Below, piece after piece: positions 63,808-64,000 of a DNA stretch of 64,000 bases. Within the stretch, counting starts at the first letter, position 1; each line of letters opens with the position of its first letter. The stretch comes from Litchfieldella rifensis (GTDB taxonomy: Bacteria > Pseudomonadota > Gammaproteobacteria > Pseudomonadales > Halomonadaceae), in the NCBI RefSeq assembly GCF_042646605.1, contig NZ_JBHRUG010000049.1, forward strand, positions 13,299 to 77,298, given 5' to 3'. The translations under genes and the position numbers were made by a program. The notes under the pieces were generated by a model. The model was not told the origin of the DNA and did not search any database. It was given only the letters and a program-made list of their open reading frames with translations.

Positions 63808-63902
63808 GGAGCCCGGTTTACCGGGCGATAGCCGAGGACAAATGCCGGCTTCGAGTCGCCAAGGGTGCCTGTCGTCGCCAATCGCCCAATAAATTGGGCT
63901 CC
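63808..63902. repeat. REP-like inverted doublet after ureF
   Basis: Two hairpin-forming units, GCCCGGTTTACCGGGC (63811-63826) and GCCCAATAAATTGGGC (63884-63899), lie in opposite orientation with matching flanks (GGAGCCC...GGGCGAT and ATCGCCC...GGGCTCC). This is the layout of bacterial REP/BIME doublets. The middle 57 bases show nothing else. Confidence 0.75.
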
Positions 63903-63904
63903 TA

Positions 63905-64000
63905 GTGCGCCCGCGAAGGCGTGCATTCCGTGTGGTGAAAGTCCACACCGGGGTAAGCCATGACCCCGTAGCCGAAGGTAACTGCGTCGTCGCGAGGCGG
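63905..64000 (+). mobile_element. 5' end of a group II intron, cut by the window edge
   Basis: Two bases past the REP doublet the sequence begins GTGCG, the group II intron 5' splice-site consensus, and continues GTGGTGAAAGTCCACACC, a paired GTGAAAGTCC block typical of domain I, and GCCGAAGGTAACTGCG, as in introns with reverse-transcriptase ORFs. No maturase is visible because the window ends. Insertion just after a hairpin, in what should be the end of the second REP unit (CTCCTA|CA), is inferred. Intron class cannot be settled from 96 bases. Confidence 0.75.

Overview
The window reads as a contiguous piece of chromosome from a GC-rich gammaproteobacterium. The gene set and sequence style (PhhABC/PhhR aromatic catabolism, Ktr potassium uptake, TctABC, urt-ure, REP-like doublets) fit Halomonadaceae (Halomonas or a relative). 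That assignment is my inference; no rRNA or other marker is present.

Layout. 1-4.8 kb: the end of pgi, a phosphomannomutase/phosphoglucomutase and galU, which feed sugar-nucleotide synthesis; then a GGA-rich stretch that looks like a CsrB/RsmZ-type regulatory RNA or leader, running into a small acidic exported protein. 4.8-9.6 kb: the phenylalanine hydroxylase operon (phhA-phhB-aromatic aminotransferase), divergent from its TyrR/PhhR-type activator, with a TyrR-like box between. 9.8-15.8 kb: gltBD (GOGAT). 15.8-19.9 kb: recQ, a DUF99 gene, an alpha/beta hydrolase and an atypical SDR. 20.0-28.4 kb: a complete four-gene JetABCD (Wadjet/MksFEBG-like) SMC anti-plasmid operon whose genes all overlap by 4 bp. 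28.4-31.0 kb: a diguanylate cyclase and cfa, with a 204-bp exact duplication of the cfa 3' end. 31.2-36.8 kb: a thiamine-binding-type protein, fdhA, argP/argO and ktrB/ktrA; ktrA is frameshifted by a perfect 52-bp tandem duplication. 37.0-44.2 kb: hppD with two TyrR-like boxes upstream, an NSS-family transporter, a MITE-like element, a FIST/histidine-kinase pair, a SUMT and an RlpA-like lipoprotein. 44.2-51.1 kb: a tripartite tricarboxylate transporter (tctCBA) divergent from a four-gene regulatory operon (iclR, response regulator, kinase, periplasmic binding protein). 51.3-53.1 kb: an acyl-CoA dehydrogenase with an operator over its promoter. 53.2-63.8 kb: the urea ABC transporter urtABCDE and ureDABCEF, behind a consensus sigma-54 promoter and an NtrC-like site. 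The last 100 bases hold a REP-type doublet followed directly by what looks like the 5' end of a group II intron.

How the parts connect. PhhA, PhhB, the aminotransferase and HppD form one route from phenylalanine through tyrosine and 4-hydroxyphenylpyruvate to homogentisate, and TyrR-like boxes precede both phhA and hppD. Urea uptake, urease and GOGAT form a nitrogen-assimilation theme. The most notable loci are the JetABCD defence operon with its very long SMC and unusual Walker B, the candidate CsrA-sequestering RNA, and two exact internal duplications (ktrA and cfa), each of which is either a recent event or an assembly artefact.
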